A model generated the notes under the pieces. It saw nothing but the letters and a program-made list of their open reading frames with translations. It was not told the DNA's origin and ran no database searches. Below are positions 7,298-13,545 of a DNA stretch of 16,573 nucleotides, piece by piece. How positions within the stretch are numbered: position 1 is the stretch's first letter; each line of letters starts with the position of its first letter. The stretch is from JAICLL01 sp035252155 (lineage in GTDB: Bacteria; Planctomycetota; Planctomycetia; Pirellulales; JAICIG01). The position numbers and the translations under genes are program-made. Location of the stretch: positions 1 to 16,573 of the forward strand of contig DATFDL010000351.1 in the NCBI GenBank assembly GCA_035252155.1, written 5' to 3'.

Positions 7298-8134
7298 ATG
7301 GCCCGACCCAGTTGGCGTGGTTTTTTGCGACTTAGCCTGGTGGCGGTGCCCATCGAGGCCTACCCGGCCGCGGCGCCGGGCAAGGGCGAAATCCACCTCA
7401 ACCAACTTCACGAGGAATGCCACAGTCGCATTCGCTATAAAAAATTCTGCCCGATTCACGGCGAGGTCAGCAATGACGAAATCGTGCAAGGCTACGAATA
7501 CGCCAAGGACCAATATGTGGTGATGGAGCCGGGCGAGCGGGAGGCGCTTCGCACGCAGAGCGAGCGAGCCATGAACATCGACCGTTTCGTGCCGTTGGAG
7601 AGCATCGACCCATTTTATTACAGCGGGCGAAATTATTTTCTCTTGCCCGACGGTGCGGCGGGTGAAAAGCCGTATCGAGTGCTGAGCCAGGCCATGATCG
7701 ACGAAGAGTGCTGCGCGCTGGGCCAGATTGTTTTTTCGGGCCGGGAAGAGATCGCGCTCATCCGGCCGGTCGATCGGGTATTAACGATGTCGCTGTTGAA
7801 TTACGCCAGTCAATTGAAGCCGTTATCGGATTTTTCGGGCGAGGTTTCCGACGAGCGCGCCCGGGCCGACGAACTGAAATTGGCACGCACGCTCATTCAG
7901 CAGACCACGTCGACCGAGGCGGGCGTCGATCAATATCGCGACACCTACACCGAGCAGTTCAAGGCCGCCATCGAGGCAAAAGTCGAGGGCCGCGAGGTGG
8001 TGGTGCCCGAGGCCGAAGAGGAAGTGCCGGTCGTGAACTTAATGGACGCTTTGCGCAACAGCCTCAAGAAGAAAGGCGGGCGCTCGCGCGCCGAGCCAGC
8101 TCGTGCCGCCGCCCGGCGCCGTAAAAAAGCTTAG
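7298..8134 (+). CDS. ku: Ku, DNA end-binding protein of non-homologous end joining
   Basis: The 278-residue product is a bacterial Ku, which forms a homodimeric ring on broken DNA ends and recruits LigD. It begins MARPSWRGFLRLSLVAVPIE, the Ku pattern W-x-G-x-L-x-x-x-L-V-x-x-P-V. HLNQLHEECHSRIRYKKFCP follows (about 33-52), and the core continues through YEYAKDQYVVMEPGE and the RVLTMSLLNYASQL and TEAGVDQYRDTYTEQFKAAI stretches near the end of the ring domain. The C-terminus (from about 255) is a Lys/Arg/Ala-rich tail, as in extended bacterial Ku proteins, thought to contact DNA. Length is typical for the family. ATG 7298 is chosen by homology; the RBS is weak. It is divergent from ligD, and its stop overlaps that of the convergent VOC gene by 3 bases. 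Confidence 0.96.
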   Translation: MARPSWRGFLRLSLVAVPIEAYPAAAPGKGEIHLNQLHEECHSRIRYKKFCPIHGEVSNDEIVQGYEYAKDQYVVMEPGEREALRTQSERAMNIDRFVPLESIDPFYYSGRNYFLLPDGAAGEKPYRVLSQAMIDEECCALGQIVFSGREEIALIRPVDRVLTMSLLNYASQLKPLSDFSGEVSDERARADELKLARTLIQQTTSTEAGVDQYRDTYTEQFKAAIEAKVEGREVVVPEAEEEVPVVNLMDALRNSLKKKGGRSRAEPARAAARRRKKA

Positions 8135-8508
8135 CGGGTGGTTTCCCGCGGCTCCCAAAGCTCGAAGCGATTTCCCTCGGGATCGCTGGCCCAGCCAAAG
8201 CGCCCGTTGTCACATTCTTCGACGCGATCGTCGACCGCCGCGCCTGCCGCGCGTAGCTGGGTCGGCATGGCGTCGAGATCGCGCACGCGATAGTTGAGCA
8301 TGCACGCCTGGTCGCCGCCGCCAAAGTACGTCGTGTCTACCGGAAACGTCGACCATACGGTCTCCTCGCCGGCGCGCTGCGACTTCAAGCTACCGTAGGT
8401 CTGCCCGGTTTCGATCGGCAAGCCTAGATGTTCGCGATACCAGGCCGCCAAGGCTTGCGGATCGCGGGCTTTAAAAAACACTCCTCCGATGCCGATGACT
8501 CGTTCCAT
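8131..8508 (-). CDS. VOC-superfamily (glyoxalase/bleomycin-resistance fold) protein
   Basis: The 125-residue product is a single-domain vicinal-oxygen-chelate protein. It has the family opening VIGIGGVFFKARDPQALAAW (strand, then DPxxLAxWY helix), a middle YRVRDLDAMPTQLRAAGAAV, and the closing FGWASDPEGNRFELWEP motif, in which the DPEGN-x-FELWEP Glu is a usual metal ligand. Members include glyoxalase I, dioxygenases and antibiotic-binding proteins; the substrate cannot be read here. An upstream in-frame ATG at 8556 exists, but ATG 8508 has AAGGA about 6 bases upstream and begins at the conserved fold start, so it is preferred. It is convergent with ku and shares its stop bases. Confidence 0.9.
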   Translation of the reverse strand: MERVIGIGGVFFKARDPQALAAWYREHLGLPIETGQTYGSLKSQRAGEETVWSTFPVDTTYFGGGDQACMLNYRVRDLDAMPTQLRAAGAAVDDRVEECDNGRFGWASDPEGNRFELWEPRETTR

Positions 8509-8603
8509 GACAATCCTTTCTCTATTGGCCGCGTAGGATTGTAGCGGGCCGGCCATTATAATCCATGAGGCAGTACACTATGATTCACTGGGAGGGATCT
8601 GCA

Positions 8604-8938
8604 ATGAATCTCGAAGAAACCATCGATGCGTGCCCCTTGGTTGGCGGCGGTTCGAGGCAGAGACTTGCATCAAGTACTACGACTGGTACGGGAAGTTTTG
8701 GACGCGCTGGGGGGACGCGGTGCGCGACGCTGGTCTGCAGCCAAACCGAATGTCCGAGGCATATGGTGACGAATTCCTTCTGGAGAAGCTCGTCTCGCTT
8801 ACGCGGCAGTTGGCACGGGTGCCTATTCAGGGCGACATACTGCTTGCGGCGAAGAATGATGCCGCGTTTCCCTGAGAGAAAGCCTTTCGTCGTCTTGGTC
8901 GGAAAGCGCAGCGTGTATTAAAGGTAATTGCTGCGTGA
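8604..8938 (+). pseudogene. Degraded gene with homing-endonuclease-associated-repeat-like motif (frameshift plus in-frame TGA)
   Basis: A strong RBS (GGGAGG, about 8591) precedes ATG 8604, but the frame from that ATG gives a few sensible residues (MNLEETIDA) and then nonsense. The meaningful sequence continues from about 8630 in another frame: PLGWRRFEAETCIKYYDWYG, then KFWTRWGDAVRDAGLQPN, then FLLEKLVSLTRQLARVPIQG, ending ...AAFP before TGA at 8873-8875. Beyond the stop the same frame reads EKAFRRLGRKAQRVLKV to a second stop at 8936-8938, which completes the expected 'FPS-x-x-TFxRLGxK' ending. The W/Y-G-x-W-xx-W-xxA-xxxAGL pattern resembles homing-endonuclease-associated repeats. Two lesions make this a pseudogene. 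Family assignment is from memory of the motif and is moderately secure. Confidence 0.6.
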
Positions 8939-9153
8939 CCATTCAGGAGGCGCAGGCGCGGCTGCCGGAATTGATCCACCAGTTGGCCAGCAAGGGCGAA
9001 GTCGTCATCACTGAAAACGGCCAGCCGGTGGCGCGACTCACGCAATCGCTACAGCGACCACGGCGACAACTGGGAACGATGAAAGGAACGGTGCTTCACG
9101 TGGCCCCTGACTTCGATGCACCGCTTGAAGACCTGCGGGGGTACACGGAATGA
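8935..9153 (+). CDS. Phd/YefM-like antitoxin of a type II toxin-antitoxin module
   Basis: The 72-residue product begins VTIQEAQARLPELIHQLASK (initial Val read as Met) and continues GEVVITENGQPVARL, the classical Phd/YefM N-terminal DNA-binding fold. The C-terminal part, from RRQLGTMKGTVLHVAPDFDA on, ends in the acidic DAPLEDLRGYTE tail typical of antitoxins that wrap a PIN toxin. GTG 8935 is used; AAAGG lies about 10 bases upstream, and no in-frame ATG exists. The start overlaps the stop of the preceding pseudogene. The stop overlaps the ATG of a toxin stub as ATGA, the usual translational coupling. Antitoxins of this class neutralise the toxin and repress their own operon. Because the toxin is lost, this is an orphan antitoxin. 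Confidence 0.85.
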   Translation: MTIQEAQARLPELIHQLASKGEVVITENGQPVARLTQSLQRPRRQLGTMKGTVLHVAPDFDAPLEDLRGYTE

Positions 9154-9188
9154 GCGTACTCGTCGACGCTCACAGTTTCGCGGGGTAG
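9150..9188 (+). pseudogene. Stub of a PIN-domain toxin (12 codons)
   Basis: ATG 9150 overlaps the antitoxin stop (ATGA) and encodes MSVLVDAHSFAG before TAG 9186-9188. The VLVDAH start matches the first strand and catalytic Asp of PIN-domain (VapC-like) RNases, normally about 120-140 residues long. No further PIN sequence is visible in any frame before the next gene, so the body has been deleted. Confidence 0.65.
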
Positions 9189-9191
9189 AAT
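9163..9191 (+). promoter_or_regulatory. Possible sigma-70-like promoter for the DUF433 gene
   Basis: TCGACG (9163-9168) and TAGAAT (9186-9191) are separated by 17 bases, two and one mismatches from TTGACA and TATAAT. This would start transcription about 35 bases before GTG 9232. Planctomycete promoters are poorly defined, so this is tentative. Confidence 0.3.
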
Positions 9192-9231
9192 TTACTGAAA
9201 CGCAGAAGTTTTGAAGGACCGGGAGCAAACC

Positions 9232-9594
9232 GTGATACCGCTTTCGCTAGATCCCGTCGAAATTCCGCTTCGGCTTGACCAGCACGGTGGACTTCGGGTT
9301 GGCCAGACGCGCGTTCTACTGGATGTCGTCCTTCACGAATTCGACAGCGGTGCAACGCCCGAAGAAATCGTCGACTGGTACGAAGGACTCGAGCTGGCTG
9401 ACGTCTATTCCGTTTTGGGGTATTGCCTGCGGAATCGCCCCGCAATCAACGACTATTTGCGGCGACGCGAGGCCGAAGCCGACACATTGCGCCGCACAAT
9501 CGAAGCCAGCCAGCCGCCGCGGCCGAATCGGCGAGCCATGTTGCTCGCGCGTCAGAAGGCGAAAAGAAACGGGGACGGCTTCGCCCGGGAGTGA
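9232..9594 (+). CDS. DUF433-domain antitoxin-like protein
   Basis: The 120-residue product contains a DUF433 core: GGLRVGQTRVLLDVVLHEFD, then SGATPEEIVDWYEGLELADV and YSVLGYCLRNRPAINDYL (about 20-79). DUF433 is a small helix-turn-helix-like domain commonly paired with DUF5615 PIN-like toxins, and such a toxin start follows at 9643. The C-terminal tail (about 80-120) is helical, then basic (RRAMLLARQKAKRNG). GTG 9232 is preferred over the in-frame TTG 9211 because GGGAG lies 6 bases before it. As antitoxin it would bind the partner RNase and probably the operon promoter. Its partner here is truncated, so its present role is unclear. Confidence 0.8.
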   Translation: MIPLSLDPVEIPLRLDQHGGLRVGQTRVLLDVVLHEFDSGATPEEIVDWYEGLELADVYSVLGYCLRNRPAINDYLRRREAEADTLRRTIEASQPPRPNRRAMLLARQKAKRNGDGFARE

Positions 9595-9642
9595 TTTCCC
9601 GGCCGTCGTGTGAGGCGAGACGAAATTGCAAGGAATGTGGCG

Positions 9643-9789
9643 ATGCTGCGGGTTCTCACCGATCAGAATTTTAACGGTCGCGTTCTGCGCGGTTTGCGGC
9701 GCCGCGTTGCCAGCCTCGACGTGGTTCGCGCGTCCGAATCCTTTTCGGAAGCCGATTGCCGCGACCAAGTCATCTACTTTCCGCTTTGA
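9643..9789 (+). pseudogene. Truncated DUF5615 PIN-like toxin (48 codons)
   Basis: ATG 9643, with AAGGA 8 bases upstream, opens MLRVLTDQNFNGRVLRGLRR and then VASLDVVRASE, an evident match to the N-terminus of DUF5615 PIN-like proteins, in which the early Asp (LTDxNF; usually LADENF) is an active-site residue. The frame stops at TGA 9787-9789 after 48 residues, whereas full members are about 110-120. The missing C-terminal half includes the remaining acidic residues. The truncation lies 5 bases short of the dnaE2 stop on the other strand, so the toxin end was probably lost when this junction formed. Alternatively a short protein is still made. Confidence 0.7.
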
Positions 9790-9794
9790 TGGCA

Positions 9795-12700
9795 TCACCG
9801 AAAATCTCTCGACTGGCTGCCGAGGCGCTGGGTGAGTGGTGCGAGGTCTTCCATCTTGCCAGTCAGCACGTGAATCACCAGGCCGTGGCGCTCGAGGCGG
9901 CCGTGGGCGATCAGGGCGGTGGCGGTGGTGGCCACGCGGCGAAAACGCTCCCAGGTTTCGGGGCGGACGATCAGGTTGGCCACGCCGGTCTCGTCTTCCA
10001 AAGTGACAAACGTGATGCCCGCCGCCGTGCCAGGGCGCTGCCGCACTAATACCAGTCCGGCCACGCGCACAAAGCGGCCCGAAGGAGTGTGGGCCAGATC
10101 GCGGGCCCGCGTCACGCGCAGCTCGTCGAGCAACGGGCGCACGAACGCGATGGGGTGCCCCTTGAGCGACAAGCCCGCCGTGCGGTAATCGGCCACCACT
10201 TCTTCCAATGGCGCCAAAACGGGCAACTCGGCGGGCCGCTGGTCGCTTGAGGCCGCAGGCAAGCGATCGAACAGCGGCAGCGGCCGGTCGCGATGCTGCT
10301 CTAGCGCATGCCACAGCGCGCCGCGCCGATCGAGCCGCAACGAATCGAAGGCATCGGCCTTGGCTAACCGCACGATGGCCGCCCGACCCAAGCCCGTGCG
10401 GCGCGAAAAATCTTCGACCGAGCAAAACCGATCGTGGCGGCGAGCCTCGGTGATTGCATGGGCCTGCTTCTCCGAAAAACCCAGCACCTGGCGAAAACCG
10501 AGGCGAAGTGCCGTTCTGCAGGGAACGCCGTCCGTGGTGCTCGGTGAAGGGCAGATCGACGCCGTCTCGCCCCGCTGCGGAACGGCACGGAGTCCGTTCC
10601 CTACAGAGTGTTCCCTGAACCCTTCGCTACCGGCCGGGGCATCGCCGCGGCACGACGCTTCAAGGTCAGACCGATGCGAAATTCGCCGCGGCTGTGCCCC
10701 AGCCACCTCTTTTTCATAGGTCGATCGTCGGTCGTCGTGGTGCGGAACGCCACGGAGGGCGTTCCCTACAGAGGCTGTTTCCGTATCCCTGAACCCTGAA
10801 CCCTGAACCCTGAACCCTTCTTGGAACCCTTCCAACGTGCAATTCCACTCACTCTCATTCACATCCACCGCCCGCACCTCGACGCCGTGCTCGCGGGCGT
10901 CGCGCACCAATTGGGCCGGCGCATAAAACCCCATCGGCTGACTGTTCAAGAGCGCCGCGGCAAAGGCGTCGGGATAATAATGCTTCAGCCAGGCCGAGAC
11001 ATACACCAACAGCGCGAAACTAGCCGAGTGCGATTCGGGGAACCCATACTCGCCGAACCCGCGGATTTGCTCAAACACCCGCTCGGCATATTCTTCGCTC
11101 AGTCCACGGCGCACCATCCCGTCGTGCAGCTTTTGGCGGAATTGCTCGATGACGCCCGACTTTCGCCAGGCGCCCATCGCCCGGCGCAGTTGGTCGGCCT
11201 CGCCGGGCGTGAAGCCCGCGGCCACCACCGCCAGCCGCATTGCCTGCTCTTGAAAGATCGGCACGCCGAGCGTCTTCTTGAGCACCTCGCGGATTTCGTC
11301 GTTGGGATAATCGACCGGCTCCTGCCCGCTGCGCCGCCGCAGATACGGATGCACCATGTTCCCCTGAATCGGCCCGGGCCGCACGATGGCCACTTCGATC
11401 ACCAGGTCGTAAAACGTGCGCGGCTGCAATCGCGGCAACATGCTCATCTGTGCCCGGCTTTCGATCTGAAACACGCCCATTGTGTCGGCCCGGCTGATCA
11501 TCTCGTAGACCGCCGGGTCTTCTTGCGGCACCGTGGCCAGCGTCAGCCGGCGGCCGTGATGCCGCTCGACTAGGTCGAAACCTTTGCGGATGGCCGTCAG
11601 CATGCCTAGCGCCAGGCAATCAACCTTGAGAATGCCCAGCTCGTCCAGGTCGTCTTTGTCCCACTCGATGACGGTGCGGTCGGGCATGGCCGCGTTTTCG
11701 ATCGGCACCAGCTCCGAGAGCGGCCCGCGCGTGATGACCATGCCGCCCACGTGCTGCGAAAGGTGCCGCGGAAAGCCGACCAGCTCGTGGACCAGGGCGA
11801 CCAGCCGCCGGACGTCGGGCGAGCTGGCGTCGAGCCCCGCCTGCCGCGAACGCTCGGCCAGCGCCTGCGGCCCCGATCTTGGAGCAGGCGAGGCGCCTAC
11901 ACCACAAAAATCTTGCCCGTGCGCGTCGAGCAGCTTGGCCAGCCGATCAACTTCGTCGAGCCCGAAGCCCAGGGCCTTGCCCACGTCGCGTACCGCCGAG
12001 CGGAAGCGATAGGTGATGACCTCGGCGGCCAGTCCCGCCCGATCGCGGCCATATTTCTCATACACATATTGAATCACTTCTTCGCGCCGTTCGTGCTCGA
12101 AGTCGACGTCGATGTCGGGGGCTTCGTTGCGTTCGCGACTAATGAAGCGTTCGAAGAGCACGTCCATGCGCTCGGGATCGACCGCGGTGACGCCCAGGCA
12201 ATAACAGACCGCCGAGTTGGCCGCCGAACCGCGCCCCTGACAGAGAATGCCGCGTGATCGAGCGAACCGCACCAGGTCCCACACGGTGAGAAAAAACGCC
12301 TCATAGCGCAGATCGGCAATCAGCCGCAGCTCGTGCTCCAGCAGATCGCGAACACGCGGCGGCACGCCATCGGGATAGCGCTCGCGGGCGCCGCGCCACG
12401 TCAAGTCGGTCAGATGGGCCAGCGGCGTGCTGCCGGCGGGGCAAAGCTCTTCAGGATATTCATAGCGCAGCTCATCGAGCGAAAAATTGCACCGACCAGC
12501 GACCTCCAGGGTGCGGCGCAGCGCGTCGGGGGCGTCGGCAAACAGCGCAGCCAGTTCTTCAGGCGGCTTGAGATAGCGCTCGGCATTGGCAAACAGCAGC
12601 TCGCCCGCCTCGGCCACGGTGCAGCCCGCCCGAACCGCCGTCAGCACGTCTTCCAGCGCTCGCCGCTCGGGCACGTGATAGCGCACGTCGTTGGCGGCAA

Positions 12701-13361
12701 CCACCGGCAGCCGGGCGCAGCGCGCTTGTTCCACTCGACGGGCCAGCATTTTGCGGTCGTCGGGTCCATGATGGATTTCGGCGATGGCGTAGGCGCGGTC
12801 GCCAAACACATCACGGTACTCAGGTAGTCCCGGCCCTTGTGGCCGGCCGGGCCAGGCTTCGGATGGAGACTCGAACGGCCGGGCACAAAGCCCGGGGCTA
12901 CCTTGCGTGTTCGCATCGGGCAGCACGAGTGCCAACAACCCTTCGGCGTGCTGGGCGATGTCATCAAACGCCAGCAGGCACTCACCTTTGGCGGCGCGGC
13001 GGCGGCCCACCGTGAGCAGCCGAGACAACCGCCCATAAGCGGCCCGGTCGGTGGCCAACAGTACCGCGCCAGCGGCATTGGTGGGCCATAGCTCGGCCCC
13101 GATCAGCAGTTTCAGACCTACTTGCTTAGCGGCCGCGTGGGCTCGCACCACGCCAGCCAGGCTATGGCGATCGGTCACCGCCAATGCCCGATATCCCAAC
13201 GCCGCGGCCTGAGTCACCAGCTCATCGGGATGTGACGCCCCTTCGAGAAATGAGAAATTGGTTTTGCAGTGCAACTCCGCATATCCGGGCCGGCTCCACG
13301 CGCCGGCCATCGCCGGCGGCGTAGATTCAGGTCGGCGCTTGGGGAGAGGCTGATCGGGCAT
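9795..13361 (-). CDS. dnaE2: Error-prone DNA polymerase III alpha subunit DnaE2 (ImuC-type)
   Basis: DnaE2 is a C-family polymerase without proofreading that performs translesion and mutagenic synthesis after DNA damage. The 1188-residue product starts with a PHP domain (GYAELHCKTNFSFLEGASHP, about 26-45). The palm carries the catalytic pair in APDIDVDFEHERREEVIQ (D416, D418) and a third Asp near residue 581 (LKVDCLALGMLT). Fingers motifs such as RPGPIQGNMVHPYLRRRSG and FGEYGFPESHSASFALLVY follow, then a helix-hairpin-helix region and an OB-fold (FVRVAGLVLVRQRPG onward), with the SRDFR end usual for the family. Usual length is about 1050; the excess of about 130 residues corresponds to repeat-derived insertions at about 153-180 and 846-950. 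ATG 13361 has no RBS; M18 (13310) is a possible start. The imuA and imuB partners are not in the window. Confidence 0.95.
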   Translation of the reverse strand: MPDQPLPKRRPESTPPAMAGAWSRPGYAELHCKTNFSFLEGASHPDELVTQAAALGYRALAVTDRHSLAGVVRAHAAAKQVGLKLLIGAELWPTNAAGAVLLATDRAAYGRLSRLLTVGRRRAAKGECLLAFDDIAQHAEGLLALVLPDANTQGSPGLCARPFESPSEAWPGRPQGPGLPEYRDVFGDRAYAIAEIHHGPDDRKMLARRVEQARCARLPVVAANDVRYHVPERRALEDVLTAVRAGCTVAEAGELLFANAERYLKPPEELAALFADAPDALRRTLEVAGRCNFSLDELRYEYPEELCPAGSTPLAHLTDLTWRGARERYPDGVPPRVRDLLEHELRLIADLRYEAFFLTVWDLVRFARSRGILCQGRGSAANSAVCYCLGVTAVDPERMDVLFERFISRERNEAPDIDVDFEHERREEVIQYVYEKYGRDRAGLAAEVITYRFRSAVRDVGKALGFGLDEVDRLAKLLDAHGQDFCGVGASPAPRSGPQALAERSRQAGLDASSPDVRRLVALVHELVGFPRHLSQHVGGMVITRGPLSELVPIENAAMPDRTVIEWDKDDLDELGILKVDCLALGMLTAIRKGFDLVERHHGRRLTLATVPQEDPAVYEMISRADTMGVFQIESRAQMSMLPRLQPRTFYDLVIEVAIVRPGPIQGNMVHPYLRRRSGQEPVDYPNDEIREVLKKTLGVPIFQEQAMRLAVVAAGFTPGEADQLRRAMGAWRKSGVIEQFRQKLHDGMVRRGLSEEYAERVFEQIRGFGEYGFPESHSASFALLVYVSAWLKHYYPDAFAAALLNSQPMGFYAPAQLVRDAREHGVEVRAVDVNESEWNCTLEGFQEGFRVQGSGFRDTETASVGNALRGVPHHDDRRSTYEKEVAGAQPRRISHRSDLEASCRGDAPAGSEGFREHSVGNGLRAVPQRGETASICPSPSTTDGVPCRTALRLGFRQVLGFSEKQAHAITEARRHDRFCSVEDFSRRTGLGRAAIVRLAKADAFDSLRLDRRGALWHALEQHRDRPLPLFDRLPAASSDQRPAELPVLAPLEEVVADYRTAGLSLKGHPIAFVRPLLDELRVTRARDLAHTPSGRFVRVAGLVLVRQRPGTAAGITFVTLEDETGVANLIVRPETWERFRRVATTATALIAHGRLERHGLVIHVLTGKMEDLAPLTQRLGSQSRDFR
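10511..10610. mobile_element. REPIN-like inverted doublet in dnaE2 (GGGAACG family)
   Basis: CTGCAGGGAACGCCGTCCGTG on the left faces an inverted copy, CACGGAGTCCGTTCCCTACAG, on the right. The two arms match at about 17 of 21 positions. The right copy also has its own internal palindrome, GGAACGG/CCGTTCC. Two REP-like units in opposite orientation with a short spacer is the layout of REPIN elements. The whole element is translated in frame within DnaE2 (about residues 918-951). Confidence 0.65.
10741..10773. repeat. Single REP-like palindrome in dnaE2 (GGGAACG family)
   Basis: GGAACGCC-ACGGA-GGCGTTCC style palindrome (perfect 8-base arms) followed by CTACAGAG. It is the same family and the same orientation as the right arm of the 10511-10610 doublet. 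On the dnaE2 strand it encodes VGNALRGVP; the doublet encodes VGNGLRAVP and a related GVPCRT. Confidence 0.75.
10787..10818. repeat. CCCTGAA heptad tract inside dnaE2 (4.5 copies)
   Basis: CCCTGAA is repeated perfectly four times (10787-10814) plus CCCT. On the dnaE2 strand it encodes GFRVQGSGFR, continuous with the polymerase frame. The unit is identical to that in the ligD linker at 6398-6425. Confidence 0.9.
12821..12904. mobile_element. REPIN-like inverted doublet in dnaE2 (GGCCGGGC family)
   Basis: The left arm carries the hairpin CCGGCC-CTTGT-GGCCGG (12830-12846). The right arm carries CCGGGC-ACAAA-GCCCGG (12879-12895). The two arms are inverted copies over about 26 bases: GGCCGGGCACAAAGCCCGG on the right corresponds to GGCCGGCCACAAGGGCCGG on the complement of the left, and both end ACTACC or GCTACC. 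About 28 bases separate them. The element is translated in frame as DnaE2 residues about 153-180 (starting QGSPGLCARPFESP), between PHP-domain motifs. Confidence 0.7.
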
Positions 13362-13370
13362 GCTAGAATA

Positions 13371-13386
13371 ATGTACATATGAACAT
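13371..13386. promoter_or_regulatory. Candidate LexA (SOS) operator upstream of dnaE2
   Basis: TGTACATATGAACA (13372-13385) is a near-perfect palindrome of the form TGTTC-N4-GAACA with one mismatch, lying 11-24 bases before the dnaE2 ATG. This form matches the LexA motif described for Verrucomicrobia, a sister phylum. DnaE2 is a classic SOS gene. On the dnaE2 strand TATTCT (13365-13370) adjacent to it could be a -10 element, so the operator would overlap the promoter. Confidence 0.5.
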
Positions 13387-13545
13387 ATTCCAGGTCAAGC
13401 TCGACGGCAGGGCCAGTCGATCTGGTGGCCGCCAGCCGACGGACCGAGCCGGCGAAACTTTCGCGAATGCTCAAGGGCGAGCTCGACTGGGTGGTGATGA
13501 AGGCGCTGGAGAAGGACCGCACGCGCCGCGATGAGGCAGCCAAGG
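13386..13545 (+). pseudogene. C-terminal fragment of a planctomycete Ser/Thr protein kinase domain
   Basis: In the frame of GTG 13425 the DNA reads STAGPVDLVAASRRTEPAKL upstream and into KGELDWVVMKALEKDRTRRD. This is the hallmark end of the catalytic domain of large planctomycete kinases (usual form RGELDWIVMKALEKDRxRRYETA), where subdomain XI ends with the invariant Arg. Only about 50 residues remain: no glycine loop, HRD or DFG motif is present, and similarity stops around 13540 as the frame runs on into unrelated sequence. The fragment overlaps the start of the protease gene in another frame. It is a remnant of a kinase gene whose 5' part is missing, replaced by the dnaE2 promoter region. 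Confidence 0.75.

Noticed and set aside
7058..7513. The ligD frame stays open upstream to an ATG at 7513, giving a 1058-residue protein.
   Set aside because: The extra 152 residues overlap the start of ku on the opposite strand, are not LigD-like, and family similarity begins exactly at GTG 7057.
8557..8562. Perfect TATAAT before the decayed gene at 8604.
   Set aside because: No acceptable -35 at 16-18 bases; a single hexamer is weak evidence.
9316..10425. 369-codon minus-strand frame covering the DUF433 gene and the end of dnaE2.
   Set aside because: It is a shadow frame in GC-rich DNA, out of frame with dnaE2 and antisense to DUF433, with no recognisable motif.
10821..11573. 250-codon plus-strand frame inside dnaE2.
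   Set aside because: Antisense to well-conserved DnaE2 palm and finger motifs; no RBS or family signal.
10511..12904. Direct-repeat content considered as a CRISPR array.
   Set aside because: Units differ in family, are far apart, lie in inverted orientation and are translated; there are no regular spacers.
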